Source of the DNA: Paenibacillus sp. JCM 10914
GTDB taxonomy: Bacteria > Bacillota > Bacilli > Paenibacillales > Paenibacillaceae
Assembly (NCBI RefSeq): GCF_001315105.1
Contig: NZ_BAZR01000005.1
Span: forward strand, 124,001 to 188,000
Reading direction: 5' to 3'
Length of the DNA: 64,000 nt
Part shown: positions 38,485-49,150 of the stretch, one piece after another
Layout of the letters: every line of letters begins with the position of its first letter
Position numbering within the stretch: position 1 is the first letter of the stretch
Program-made: the position numbers and the translations under genes
The notes under the pieces: model-generated
Told to the model about the DNA's origin: nothing
What the model saw: only the letters and a program-made list of their open reading frames with translations
Database searches by the model: none

Positions 38485-39804
38485 TTATTGTTGATTGGTC
38501 TCAAAGATACGAATCGTGCCATTATAGAAGTCGTTAACGGCTTGCTCAACATTCTTGCGGCCGAAGCCGATTTCTTGCGTGGTTGTCTGCGCCAGCTTGG
38601 AGAATTCCGCGAATCCTGGCGGGTTGTAACTTACATCGAAAGGCTCGGTCTTGGTCGCCTCAGATACGAGACTTGTGTAATTGTACACAATCTCCTCAAC
38701 TGGACTTGCATCTTCCTGCAGGATCGTGCGGTTGGCTTCGGTAACCGGAACCCCGCGATCATTGCCCAGAATCCGGGCAGCATCCGGGTCATTGATCCAG
38801 AAGTCCATCAGAATGGCAGCTTCTTTCGGATGCTTGGTATTGGCATAAGCGGACAAGCCTTGACTGGATTCAAACACGACGCCGGTGCCCTTAGGTCCGC
38901 GAGGTACAGGATGCAGAATCAACGGATCTTCCGTCAGGCTCTGGAATGCAGCCAGTTGATTGGAAGGAAGCAGGCTCATAGCCGCCTTGCCCGTGATCAG
39001 AAGAGATTTGCTTGTATCGTCATGTGGTGCGGATACCTGCAGCTCAGGCGTAACGACTCCACCTGTTTCGGTAGCCTCTTCCCAGTATTCGAACCATTCC
39101 AGGATGTCGGCTTGCTCGAATCCAAGCGTACCGTTCTCCATGTCATAGAGCTGCTTGCCACGCTGTTTCAGATAGATGTCCATGCCGTCAACCGTGAAGT
39201 TATACGTACCGAACATTCCACTGCCGAGCTTATCGGACAGCTCTTTGCTGACGGCGGCGAATTCATCCCAATCCCAGTCTTGTTCAGGCAACGGGACGCC
39301 GGCTTGCTCGAATAGTGCCGTATTAATAACGATGCCTCTAGCGTTGGCACCAGCAGAGATATGCTGCATCTTTCCGTCGATCCGGCCGTAATCCACCATG
39401 GTTGTATCCATATCGTCCAGGTTTAGCTCAGTGCCGACATAAGGCTCCAAGTCCAGCAATACGTTCTTCTTGGCGTAATCGACGACGTTACCGCCGAGGA
39501 AAAAGACATCCGCTGCCGTGCCGGAAGCAAGCTGCGTATTCAGTTTGTCGAAATATCCCGAGGAAGGCGAGAATTCGCCAACGATTTTAATATTCGGATG
39601 CTTCTCTTGAAATACCTGTATAGCTTCATTCGTAATATCTGCGCGTTTTTGGTCACCCCACCACATCATGCGCAACTCGACTTGGCCGCCAGCATCGGTT
39701 CCTTGCTCTGCATCTCCGGTAGCGCCGGTATGATCTGTTCCAGAACAGGCTGTAACGAACAACATGAGTGTAGCGAGCGTTCCAACCATCAATCGTTTTA
39801 ACAT
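38485..39804 (-). CDS. Sugar ABC transporter substrate-binding lipoprotein
   Basis: A 439-residue solute-binding lipoprotein. The signal peptide MLKRLMVGTLATLMLFVTAC has Cys20 in the lipobox, followed by a threonine/glycine linker. The mature start VELRMMWWGDQKR is typical of oligosaccharide binders. It follows the two permease genes rather than preceding them, an uncommon but known order. It probably delivers the substrate of the two downstream glycosidases. Confidence 0.93.
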   Translation of the reverse strand: MLKRLMVGTLATLMLFVTACSGTDHTGATGDAEQGTDAGGQVELRMMWWGDQKRADITNEAIQVFQEKHPNIKIVGEFSPSSGYFDKLNTQLASGTAADVFFLGGNVVDYAKKNVLLDLEPYVGTELNLDDMDTTMVDYGRIDGKMQHISAGANARGIVINTALFEQAGVPLPEQDWDWDEFAAVSKELSDKLGSGMFGTYNFTVDGMDIYLKQRGKQLYDMENGTLGFEQADILEWFEYWEEATETGGVVTPELQVSAPHDDTSKSLLITGKAAMSLLPSNQLAAFQSLTEDPLILHPVPRGPKGTGVVFESSQGLSAYANTKHPKEAAILMDFWINDPDAARILGNDRGVPVTEANRTILQEDASPVEEIVYNYTSLVSEATKTEPFDVSYNPPGFAEFSKLAQTTTQEIGFGRKNVEQAVNDFYNGTIRIFETNQQ

Positions 39805-39869
39805 GTTAAGATTCCCCCCGGTTCTAAGAATGTATTGTATTCATGTTTTTCTATCCATTAATGCTTGCC

Positions 39870-40715
39870 CTATTTCAAGCCTGTGGTTGCAATACCTTCA
39901 AGGAAGTACCGCTGGAACACGAGGAAGATGATAGTGACAGGCAGCAATGACAAGGTAGACATCGCGAGCAGTGCACCCCAATCCGATTGACCTGAAGGGT
40001 CGAACAAGGAGCGAATGCCGAGTTGAACGGTAAATAGATCAATGTTGCTCAGGTAGATCATCTGGCTGAAGAAGTCATCCCAGCTCCAGATGAAGGTGAA
40101 GATCGCCGTTGTGATCAGCGCAGGTACCAAGAGCGGCACCACGATCCGAAAAAAGATTTGCCGCTGACCGCAGCCGTCGATGGTGGCACTCTCATCCAGC
40201 TCCCGCGGAATCCCGCGGATGAACTGTACCATCAGTAGAATGAAGAAAGAGTCTTGAGCCAGCCACTTAGGCAGAATGAGCGGAAAATACGTATTGATCC
40301 ACTGCAGTTCGTTATAGAGAATGTACTGAGGTACCAAGGTCACGTGGTACGGCAGCATGATCGTGACCAGCATGATGCTGAACAGAATACCTTTAAATTT
40401 GAACTTAAGCCTGGAGAAGGCATAAGCCGCAAGGGAACATGAGATCACGTTTCCGATTACGCTAAGCACGGAGATCAGCAACGAGTTGCTGAAGAATCGG
40501 CCGAACGATATACCTTGCAGCCCTTTCCAGCCGTTCACATAATGATCAAGCGTGAAGGCTGTCGGAATCAGACTTGTATTGGTAAAGATGAGATGATTCG
40601 GTTTAAATGAGCTGACAACCAGCCATAGGACCGGATAGAGCATCAACAACCCGAGGAGGATAATGGCTGCGTGTCTGCCGGCTTGAACCAGTCGTCGCTT
40701 GAGTGGTGTGTCCAT
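39870..40715 (-). CDS. Sugar ABC transporter permease, MalG/AraQ-like
   Basis: A 281-residue six-helix permease. The coupling loop is ELDESATIDGCGQRQIFFRIVVP near residues 174-196 and the end is LEGIATTGLK. It lies 5 bases after the stop of its partner permease, with a purine-rich site before the ATG. Confidence 0.92.
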   Translation of the reverse strand: MDTPLKRRLVQAGRHAAIILLGLLMLYPVLWLVVSSFKPNHLIFTNTSLIPTAFTLDHYVNGWKGLQGISFGRFFSNSLLISVLSVIGNVISCSLAAYAFSRLKFKFKGILFSIMLVTIMLPYHVTLVPQYILYNELQWINTYFPLILPKWLAQDSFFILLMVQFIRGIPRELDESATIDGCGQRQIFFRIVVPLLVPALITTAIFTFIWSWDDFFSQMIYLSNIDLFTVQLGIRSLFDPSGQSDWGALLAMSTLSLLPVTIIFLVFQRYFLEGIATTGLK

Positions 40716-40720
40716 TATCT

Positions 40721-41635
40721 CTACCTCCCTTCCTGGTTATCCCCGTAGAATACCCAGTATTTCGATGTGATGAAGACGATGGCCGTAAATACGCCAAGGA
40801 TAAGCAGCATAATCCATGCCAGGGCTGAAGCGTAACCCATATCGAAGAATGAGAATCCTTTCAGGTATAAATACAGCGTATAGAACATCGTGGCATCGAG
40901 CGGTCCGCCGCGGCCATCCCCGATGACGTAGGCTGGGGTAAAGGCTTGGAAAGAGTTAATCATGCTCATGATCAGGTTGAAGAAGATGACAGGCGAGAGC
41001 ATGGGCAGCGTAATGCTGAAGAACTGCTTCACCTTGCCAGCTCCATCCACGCCCGAAGCCTCGTACAAGTCCGCAGGAATCTGCTTGAGACCCGCGAGGA
41101 ATATGACCATTGCGGAGCCGAACTGCCAGATGGACAATGTGATAATGGTGTAGACAACGTAATCCGGATGGGCGATCCAGGAAGGACCTACAATGCCGAA
41201 CCAATTCAGGAATTGGTTAACTAATCCGTCTCCGTCAAAAATTTGACGCCATACGATCGCAATCGCTACACTTCCGCCTAGCAGGGATGGAATATAGTAC
41301 ACGGTCCGGTAAATGCCGAGTCCGCGGATGCCCCGATTAAGTGCCATGGCGACGAGCAGGGCGAACGCAAGCCGGAGCGGAACAGACAGGAACACATAAT
41401 AGAATGTAAGCCATAACGATCTGCGGAACGTATCGTCTTCCGTAAAGATCGTGACGTAATTGCTAAGTCCCGTCCAAGTTGGCGATGACAGCAGATTGAA
41501 TTTGGTCATGGATAAGTATAGCGACGCAATCATCGGCCCGAGCGTCAGACAGAATAAGCCGATCAGCCAAGGTAAGAGAAATAGATAGGCCGTCTTATTC
41601 TGCTGTCCGTACAAGGGCTTGGACAACTTCTTCAT
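40721..41635 (-). CDS. Sugar ABC transporter permease, MalF-like
   Basis: A 304-residue six-helix permease with the coupling loop DLYEASGVDGAGKVKQFFSITLP near residues 194-216. GGAGG lies before the ATG. It is the first gene of the five-gene transporter and glycosidase unit, 125 bases downstream of the response-regulator gene. Confidence 0.93.
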   Translation of the reverse strand: MKKLSKPLYGQQNKTAYLFLLPWLIGLFCLTLGPMIASLYLSMTKFNLLSSPTWTGLSNYVTIFTEDDTFRRSLWLTFYYVFLSVPLRLAFALLVAMALNRGIRGLGIYRTVYYIPSLLGGSVAIAIVWRQIFDGDGLVNQFLNWFGIVGPSWIAHPDYVVYTIITLSIWQFGSAMVIFLAGLKQIPADLYEASGVDGAGKVKQFFSITLPMLSPVIFFNLIMSMINSFQAFTPAYVIGDGRGGPLDATMFYTLYLYLKGFSFFDMGYASALAWIMLLILGVFTAIVFITSKYWVFYGDNQEGR

Positions 41636-41687
41636 AGTGTGCCTCCCTCCAAAATGATGACAGAGGACATATCCACCACTAGCGCTA

Positions 41688-41703
41688 TTGTAGCCGCTTA
41701 CAA
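41688..41703. promoter_or_regulatory. Candidate cre-like site upstream of the second transporter operon
   Basis: TTGTAGCCGCTTACAA has TTGTA/TACAA arms and matches the cre consensus at about 12 of 14 positions. It sits 53 bases before the permease start, in the right place for CcpA repression by preferred sugars. Confidence 0.45.
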
Positions 41704-41760
41704 TTGTGGGTTATCGTCCCGGTAAATTCATCATACCGGGACGGGGAGGAAGGAGGAATC

Positions 41761-43369
41761 TCATTTCTTCGGATCATGACCATCAATTTCTTCGGATTGC
41801 TTGCTGCGGTAGTCGGTTGGACTCATATGGAACATCTTTTTGAATTTGGAGCTGAAGTAGCTGGGTGATGAGAACCCGGCCAGTTCGGCGATATCCCACA
41901 CGGTTAATTGGGTCTCCGTAAGCAGACGAACCGCCTGCTTCATGCGGACTTCGGTTACATATTGGATAAAGGACACACCCGCCTCCTCTTTGAACATTTC
42001 CGAGAAATAGGTCGGGTGGTAGTTATACTGCTCTGCGAGTGAGGTCAGTGTTAACTCCTGCATGTAATTCTCCTCGATGTAGCGCTTGGCCGCATCAATC
42101 CGGGTTATTTCAGGATGGGATGGGGCCTGCTGCCGGGATACGAGGTCCGCGGCCATCTGCATAAGAAATCCTTCGGCTTGATCGGGGGTTTCCAGTATCA
42201 GTGCCATTCGGGAGATGACCATATAGGCGCTCGCTCCGGTGTATAACCAATGAATTCGGCAGCCGCCGTTTCCATCAACAGCGAGATTTGAAAGATGCTT
42301 CGCACTAAGCGCGAAGGCGATATTCGGGCTGCCTCGCGAAGTTCTTGCCGGATCATCAGCCGGAACGTCACCAGATCGCCCTTACTTAGGCATTTCTGTA
42401 ATATGCGGCTTGTCTCCTCCGGTAATAGCGGGCTACGGTCTGCCACGGCAGTGCGGCCGCCGACTGCTCCCGGACCGCTATGGCGTATCTCCACATTCCA
42501 GGCCAGTAAGGCGTACATATAACCTTCCTTCCAGGCGGAAAATCCCTTGACTGGTTGACCGATGCTGATCTGAACATCGATATTTAGATAGGAGTTGGCC
42601 TGTTGCTTAAGTCTCTCCGCAAACACGCGTTGTGTACCGCCTATGGCGACGAAGTGCATGAAGCCCGGATATGCGGGATCGTGAAAAATCTGAATCGTCT
42701 GGTGATAGGTCTGCGCAATTTCGTGGCAGACCATCTGGAACGGCAGGCGCAGCTGAACGGGTGTGCGCCCTAACTCGCTTGGTTCTTGCTTGGCATCTTG
42801 CATGCCAGCCGTAACGAAGCAGACCTCTTGCTCCTGCCAGGCATCCAGATCGAACAGTCGCACACGTTCCGGGATGGAGGAGATGGGAAGCTGTTTGCCT
42901 TTGACCAGGTCAAGCAGGAATCGCTCTTTCATCTCCTTGTAATATTGAGACAATTGCCACTGCATCGTCTCGGATTCATCTCGGACCACACGCTCCTTAT
43001 CCAGTGCATGCTTAATCTTGATCAGCGCCGATTTCAGATCGTCCCTCGTGACCGGCTTTAGCAGATAATCCATTGCCTGATTGCGGACACCGGCTCTTGC
43101 GTATTGAAAATCTTCATAACCCGTGATGATGATAACTTGAAGGGACGGGCTGTTATGGCGGCAGATATCCAGCAGACCGACACCATCCATGACAGGCATG
43201 TTCATATCCGTAACGAGCAGATCATACCGCCGTGAAGCCAATAGACTCTTGCTTCGAGACCGTTGCTCGCCTCGCCCGTAATCCGAAATCCGATCTCTTC
43301 CCAATCTACCTTGAGTTTCAGTCCTTCACGAACTTCTATTTCGTCATCAGCAATCAATACGTTGTACAT
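41761..43369 (-). CDS. YesN-like response regulator, AraC family (two one-base frameshifts as read)
   Basis: A repaired 536-residue regulator. The receiver begins MYNVLIADDEIEVREG at an ATG at 43369 with GGAGGAG; the phospho-acceptor is in LLVTDMNMP and the lysine in YLLKPV. The C-terminal AraC domain has LTLTSLAEQYNYHPTYFSEMFK and VWDIAELAGFSSPSYFSSKFK. Breaks lie near 43250-43253 (joining NGLEA to KSLLASRRYD) and 42225-42232 (joining YTPERA to AYMVISRMAL), each lacking one base. It overlaps the kinase stop by 23 bases and probably activates the transporter operon downstream. Confidence 0.88.
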
Positions 43370-45160
43370 GACTCTCCTCCTGTACCGGTAGGATCAGTTC
43401 CATGCAGGTTCCTCCTGCCTCGCTCGTCCGGATTTGAACGGTGAACAAATCGCCGTAGTGCAGCCTGCAGCGTGCAATGACATTTCCGAGTCCGATATGC
43501 CAGCTGCGATTGTTCAGAATGGGATCGAGTTGAGAAGGGGACTCGGGATTCTGTACGCGCTCGATTACATCCGGCGGCATGCCCGGACCGTTGTCCGACA
43601 CGAGAAGACGCAGCTGTCCGCCATTTCTCACGACGCGAACATCGACCCAAGCCGCAGGCTGATGGCGGAAACTGTATTTGACAGCATTCTCAATCAGCGG
43701 CTGAAGAATGAATTTGATCATCACCAGCGAATCAAGCTTACCCTCTTCCGAGACGGCTATCTCCAGCTTTTGTCCAAAACGGGTTTGTAATATAGCAATG
43801 TAATGGCGGACAAAGGCAAGTTCTTCACTTACCGCCACGCGGTCATCGTTGGTGTTCATGGAGAAGCGCATCATTTTGCCCAGATCCTCGACCACCTGCA
43901 CGGTGTCATCGGTCCGGCGCTGCATGGCCAGACTGCTGACGAGTTCCAGCGTATTGAACATGAAATGCGGGTTGATCTGCATGAGCAGCGCTTTGTACTC
44001 GGCTTGCTGGCGCAGCAGCTTGAGTTCGAATTCGTTCTGAATATGCTGTCTTAGTCGATCAATCATATAGCGGAAGGTCGAGATGACGTAACTGATCTCA
44101 CTCTTCACGTTCTTGTCGGGCGGTAGCAGGGTTTCAGCCTGATCGAAGCCGCCGCGCTGAACCTGCCTCATGGCAAGCACGAGTTGGGTCAACGGCTTCG
44201 TAACTCCGTAAGATAACCAGGCGGCTGCTAATAGTGCCAGCGCAATCAGCACGATGGTGACGATGATGATCGTGCTTTGCAGTCGATGCAGAGAAGAATA
44301 CAGTTCCTTCTCGGGAGCCAGCCCGGCCAGCATCCAGCCGGTGCGACCCAGTTTTTTGTACACCAGGATATCCCGTTCGCCCGAATCATTCGTCAGATAG
44401 GATACACCCGATTTCAGCGGCTGATGCGAATGCGGTCGATTTCTTCGGTCGCTCCTGATCCAAGCTCCTGGGTCTGCTGGGAGAGGATAGGGTCTCCTTG
44501 CTCATTGAACAGGAAGATCGTGCTGCTCTTGGCCAAGTGAATACGGCTTAGCGGTTCAAGGAAGTAAGATTCACTCACGTTGATCTTCATGACACTCCGA
44601 GCGGTGGCATGATGGAAGGTCCCGATGGGCATCAGCATGCTGACCACCGGATTCCCGTGGTCCCGTACCCGTTCGTGCTGATCCATGTGAGCGGCCAGCC
44701 AGCGTTCACCGGAGGTGAAGAAGTTCTGATACCAGGACTCTTCCAGAAAGGCCGGTTCATATTCGACCTGATTCTCGCCACCCACCCGCAGCCCGTCCCT
44801 ACGGTAGATGGATACGTCGGATATACTGGTATAACTGTTGGTGGCTTGCGTCAGAAATCGGCTCATGGTCAAGTTGGAGAGCATTTTCTCTCCATCGGGC
44901 AGGAGGGGATCCTGAATATGGCTTTCCCAGTTCTTCGTCATATCACTATTGAATACAAGCGAGGCTACATCATAGATTTGCATCTGTACCATATCTACAT
45001 ACGCGCCGTATTCCTCCATCTTCTCCAGGGCAGAGGATTCGATGTACGATCGAATAACCGCCCGCGCTTCGCTATAGAGCAAGTAGGAGAGCGTTCCGAA
45101 AGAGAGGATGAACAGGACGACGATCAGGGCAATGAGCCGGCTTTTTAATGAGAAAAACAT
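43347..45160 (-). CDS. YesM-like sensor histidine kinase (one-base frameshift as read)
   Basis: A repaired 604-residue kinase. The first helix is at residues 8-30, an extracellular sensor of about 240 residues follows, and the second helix is near 290-312. HAMP and the His_kinase domain with MQINPHFMFNTLELVSS, and the ATPase N-box LQPLIENAVKYS with VSDNGPGM, complete it. The break is near 44418-44422; one added base joins RIRIS to PLKSGVSYLTN. It pairs with the regulator encoded next and presumably senses the sugar of this locus. Confidence 0.89.
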
Positions 45161-45203
45161 AGATTCCCTCCTTCACCTTGAGCTGGATTCTGGGTGGTAA
45201 GAG

Positions 45204-45241
45204 CAGAAAAAGGCTGCGTGAAATCACGCAGCCTTTTTCTG
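45204..45241 (-). terminator. Terminator of the Gfo/Idh gene at 45275
   Basis: An 18-base perfect inverted repeat (45204-45221 with 45224-45241) carries its own T run. It lies between the dehydrogenase stop (45275) and the kinase start (45160), so it insulates the two minus-strand units. Confidence 0.93.
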
Positions 45242-45274
45242 CAATGCTACATTATAACCCTGCCTGTACGGTGA

Positions 45275-46563
45275 TCAGAACCGAACCAGATTTTGAATTT
45301 GTACAGGCAGACCGGTTGCGATGGCACGGTTGGCTGCAATTCCTGTTAGTATGGATCTCGCACCGTCGATATGATTAGCGGCACGGGCGTACGGATCTTC
45401 GGCTGGTTCGCCGAACAGATCGTTCAAGAGGACCGGATCGCCTCCGCCATGACCGCCTGCTTGCTCTTCAACTTCAACCTCGTAAGGCTCATCGAACATC
45501 GGAAGTACGCGCAGCGTCTTGCCGACGAGCGCACCTTCAAGCTTCTTGTCGCCTAGTGAATTTACATAAGATTGTTCTACGATGGACATCTCGATTCGGC
45601 CCTTGGTACCGTTAATCGCGATCCGGTAGCCTTCCCAAGGCTGGTAAGCGACGAGGGAATACGTCAGAATCGCTTTGTTCCGATAACGGACCAGAACACC
45701 CATCGTGTCCTCGATGTTGATGCCGTCCCCGAATACGCTTTGGTCGCGCTGGTAACCATCCTCTTGCTCCGCATCCAGATACATCGCTTTAAGATGGGCG
45801 TCTGAGTCCAGATGAAGCGCGAATGGATCGTCTTTAGCCAATTCATTGCCGGTGGCACGATTGTAGAACTGGGTTACGCCGCGTTCTTCGGCGTTCTCCT
45901 TACCATAATACATCAGATCGCCAAATGCGAAAACGGTTTCAGGTTGGGATCCGATCCAAAAATTAACAAGATCGAAGTGATGGGTGGACTTATGGACAAG
46001 CAGTCCGCCGCTGTTTCGCTTGTCCCGATGCCAACGACGGAAGTAATCGGCGCCATGGCGTGTGTTCAGCAGCCACTCGAAATGGACGGATGTTACTTGT
46101 CCAATCGTATCATTCATGATCAGCTCGCGCACCTTCGTATGATGCGGGGCATACCGGTAGTTGAAGGTCACCCGGATATTGCGTCCGGTACGCTTGGCGG
46201 CATCCAGGATATGTTGGCATTTCTCTTCATCAATCGTCATCGGCTTCTCGGTGAGACATCGCAGCCGAGCTCCATCGCGCGGATAATGTATTTATGATGG
46301 GTGCGGTCGATGCTGGTTACAATGACGAAGTCGGGTTTATGGGTTTCAATCATCTCGTCGAACCGGTCGGATGTATAGGTAGGCACTTCGGGATACTGGT
46401 ATTTGTCCCGCAGCAGCTGATTGGCGTAATTCATGCGTGTCTGGTTGATATCGCAAAATGCGGTCAGCTCGGACTTATCCCGGAAATTCTCGGCTAACGC
46501 GCCATAGAAAAATTCGGCCCGGCCACCGGTACCGACTAGCACATAGCGTTTCTTGTCAGTCAT
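45275..46563 (-). CDS. Gfo/Idh/MocA-family oxidoreductase (one-base frameshift as read)
   Basis: A repaired 429-residue sugar dehydrogenase, longer than the usual 340-390. The Rossmann start is YVLVGTGGRAEFFYG, the catalytic TEKPMTIDEE motif is restored by one base near 46253-46258, and the substrate-site KSTHHFDLVNFW follows. Such long members often handle inositol-like or glycoside substrates. A GGAGG-type site precedes the ATG. It is divergent from an AraC regulator, which may control it. Confidence 0.88.
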
Positions 46564-46630
46564 TGATATCGCCTCCTTGAATATAGCTCTAGACTATAAC
46601 AGGAGCGCATTGTTTTCTCCGCATTTTATG

Positions 46631-46644
46631 CGTAATCGCTTTCA
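46631..46644 (-). promoter_or_regulatory. Candidate cre-like site between dehydrogenase and AraC genes
   Basis: CGTAATCGCTTTCA matches the cre consensus at 12 of 14 positions and lies 68 bases before the dehydrogenase start. CcpA control is an inference. Confidence 0.35.
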
Positions 46645-46695
46645 AAAGCCGCTTATTTTGCTATAATTCAGGAAAAGGGGAAGGGGGCTGAGAGG

Positions 46696-47555
46696 ATGGC
46701 GAAGCCGTTCAAGGCGGAATATCATGATGCGGCCGGGTATTTGGATATTGAATATGACCGCCGATTGGGCTATTTCTCGATGACGACTGATCATCTTCAC
46801 GATCATTACGAGCTGTACTACCTCATGTCAGGCGAACGGATCTATTTCATTAATGACCGTTCCTACCGAGTGAGAGCCGGAGACCTGGTCTTTGTCGACC
46901 GGAATGCGGTGCATAAGACGCTGGATAGCGGCAGGCCGGATCATGATCGGATGGTATTTTACATGGGAACGCAACTATTGCGTGAATTGGCCGTCCCGCC
47001 AGCGCTCGAATCAGAGTTAATGCGTCCGTTTCGCTGGGAGCTTCCGATCTTAAGGCTTCCTTCGTCCGAGAGCGAGACGGTAGCACGAATTATGGAGCAA
47101 CTGATCGAAGAGATGATGAATCCGCAAGAGGGGAGCGAGCTGCTACTCCGTCATCGAACGTTCGAGCTGCTGCTGCATGCGAAGCGGCATCATCACAAAG
47201 GATGGTACGCTCAGCGGATACGGAGCCGGTCCTTCACCCGAAGACGCAGGCGATCGTACGGTATTTGAACGAGCATTATGCGCGGGCACTGCCCTTGACC
47301 GAGGTCGCGGCGACTTTTCGGATCAGCCCCCATTACCTGAGCAGGCTGTTTAAGCAGACGACCGGTTTCGCCTATAGCGATTACCTGAACTTGCTGCGGA
47401 TCAAGGAAGCGCAGCGGCTGCTGCGGGAGAGCGATCATTCCATTACCGAGATTGCGCTGCAATCGGGCTTCGGGAACTTCTCGCACTTCGGCAAGGTGTT
47501 CAAGCGGACGGTGAATATGTCGCCGAGACAGTATCGTCAGCGGTACAGAGGGTAA
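46696..47555 (+). CDS. AraC-family regulator with cupin domain (one-base frameshift as read)
   Basis: A repaired 286-residue regulator. A cupin-like sensor covers residues about 25-95 (DHLHDHYELYYLMSGE, VRAGDLVFVDRNAVHK) and the C-terminal AraC domain has LPLTEVAATFRISPHYLSRLFK and ITEIALQSGFGNFSHFGKVFK. The break is near 47199-47203; one added base joins RHHHKG to MVRSADTEPVL. An AAGGGGG site lies nine bases before the ATG. Divergent placement suggests control of the dehydrogenase at 45275. Confidence 0.87.
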
Positions 47556-47558
47556 CGT

Positions 47559-48062
47559 TTATTGAAAAAATCGGCCCATTGGCAGCTCGCGCTTAAAAGT
47601 GAAACCGAAGTAGCGATACTCCAATTCAATCCGGCGTATCGGGACCTCGCTCAAGATCCGGACACCATAATTAAGCGGCGTGAGGGCTGTATCTTGGAGT
47701 GCGGAACGCTTCTGATCGGCTGTTAACCCAGGTTGTATCGGCATGGCTTGCATATCCATGAACTGAATGTCCGAATTTCCGTCCAGTTCGGTACCGCCGA
47801 CCAGATGAAGCGAATAACTGACGCCTAGTTCTGCCTTGGCAGGCTGCTCGCCGCCATTGATCCGAACATCTATCAATTCCACATCGTGAACGCCACGGTT
47901 GATCGCTTCGAATATAAGGGTATGCTCACCCTCGAATGAGGTGAATCCCCCAACCTGGATGGGTGTCGGTCGGAGGAGGAGCAGGTAAATAAGGGGTACA
48001 GCAAGAATAACTCCTATCGTTAGGAAACCCAGCACTCTGTATGGTTTAGCCATTGTCTTCAT
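47559..48062 (-). CDS. Membrane-anchored protein of unknown function
   Basis: A 167-residue protein with one N-terminal helix (residues about 11-30) and an extracytoplasmic domain rich in beta-strand-like sequence. I place the start at ATG 48062; a TTG at 48083 would overlap the phosphotransferase end by 20 bases. It follows the phosphotransferase gene on the same strand and is probably co-transcribed. I do not recognise the family. Confidence 0.65.
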   Translation of the reverse strand: MKTMAKPYRVLGFLTIGVILAVPLIYLLLLRPTPIQVGGFTSFEGEHTLIFEAINRGVHDVELIDVRINGGEQPAKAELGVSYSLHLVGGTELDGNSDIQFMDMQAMPIQPGLTADQKRSALQDTALTPLNYGVRILSEVPIRRIELEYRYFGFTFKRELPMGRFFQ

Positions 48063-48063
48063 A

Positions 48064-49020
48064 TCAGATGGATAGCTGGACAACCGATTTCCCGGTCTCG
48101 ATATCCGCCTTCATCTTGGATAGATAAGTTCGTGTGCGTTCATCCATGTCAGACCAATCGACGAACTTGCTGAAGTAAACGAAAGAATACAGATGGCGAT
48201 AATTGATGAAAAAAGGGATTTCCTGAATCCATTGCTCGCTCAGCTCGTTTTCCTTTAAGTAACCGGTCATGAACGAGTTGAAGAATCTGGCCGTAAATTC
48301 GGCGCGGCGTTGTTCAGGAACGGTCTGAACCGAATGATAGATCGAGATGGCAATATCATAGGCGAACCAGTGGTAGCACGTATCGCCAAAGTCAAAGTAG
48401 ATTCGTTCATCGTTATGTACGTGAAAATTGTGATGGTGCAGGTCATGGTGAACGATACCGTACCCATCCTCGTCTTGTGGCAGTTCGTCGAGCTTGTCCA
48501 TATATTGCTTCCATTTCGTCAATACGGCTTCACCCGCAGCGCTTGGGAATTCGTCTGTAACAATCACATGCTGATTCCACTGCGGGAAAGCCATGCGATG
48601 AATGAGTTCCGCCGAATCTTGCTTGCCCAGCTTATGCATTCTGCCCAAATCACGCCCCCATTGCTCGACCACGGCATAATTCGATTCCAGATTTGTAAGC
48701 GGCGCGCCTGGAGCTTTGGCGAAGGCGATGGCATAATACGTCTTTCCTTCATGGGCAATCTCTTCGATCAGCAGCCCCTCCAGAGAACGAATAGAGGCGG
48801 TTACATTCACACCGTGTTCAGCCAGATATGCCATCCAGGTGAGCTCTCGAATGATAGAAGCTTTACGGTATTTGGTCGCATCCAGAAATTTAAGGATGAA
48901 GCTGTGGCCGTCCTCTTGCCTGCATTCGTACACATTCTGATCAAATCCTCCGAGTAACTTCATCGTCACAGCTCCATGCGTGAATCTCTGAGCGCCTACA
49001 TCCAGCACCGTTTGTTCCAT
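48064..49020 (-). CDS. Aminoglycoside-phosphotransferase-like kinase
   Basis: A 318-residue APH/ChoK-fold kinase. The catalytic loop HHDLHHHNFHV and the metal-binding YFDFGD match the two signature blocks of the family. The natural substrate may be an amino alcohol, amino sugar or antibiotic; nothing here decides. The start is ATG 49020 behind AAAGGGGAG. The open frame continues upstream to 49524 only because the 51-bp repeats have a period divisible by three; that extension is not coding in my view. Confidence 0.85.
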   Translation of the reverse strand: MEQTVLDVGAQRFTHGAVTMKLLGGFDQNVYECRQEDGHSFILKFLDATKYRKASIIRELTWMAYLAEHGVNVTASIRSLEGLLIEEIAHEGKTYYAIAFAKAPGAPLTNLESNYAVVEQWGRDLGRMHKLGKQDSAELIHRMAFPQWNQHVIVTDEFPSAAGEAVLTKWKQYMDKLDELPQDEDGYGIVHHDLHHHNFHVHNDERIYFDFGDTCYHWFAYDIAISIYHSVQTVPEQRRAEFTARFFNSFMTGYLKENELSEQWIQEIPFFINYRHLYSFVYFSKFVDWSDMDERTRTYLSKMKADIETGKSVVQLSI

Positions 49021-49150
49021 CGTGAACTCCCCTTTGTTATGTATTGTTCGTGCGTATGTGTTGCATGACTTTAGTTCATTACAAGTAACTACAGTTACAA
49101 GTCTACCCAAGTTACGGACGGGTTGCAAAAAAGGGAGGGGCCGAGTTACT

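Noticed and set aside
38281..39315. 344-residue plus-strand frame
   Set aside because: It is antisense to the binding lipoprotein and the MGH1-like gene; no family features.
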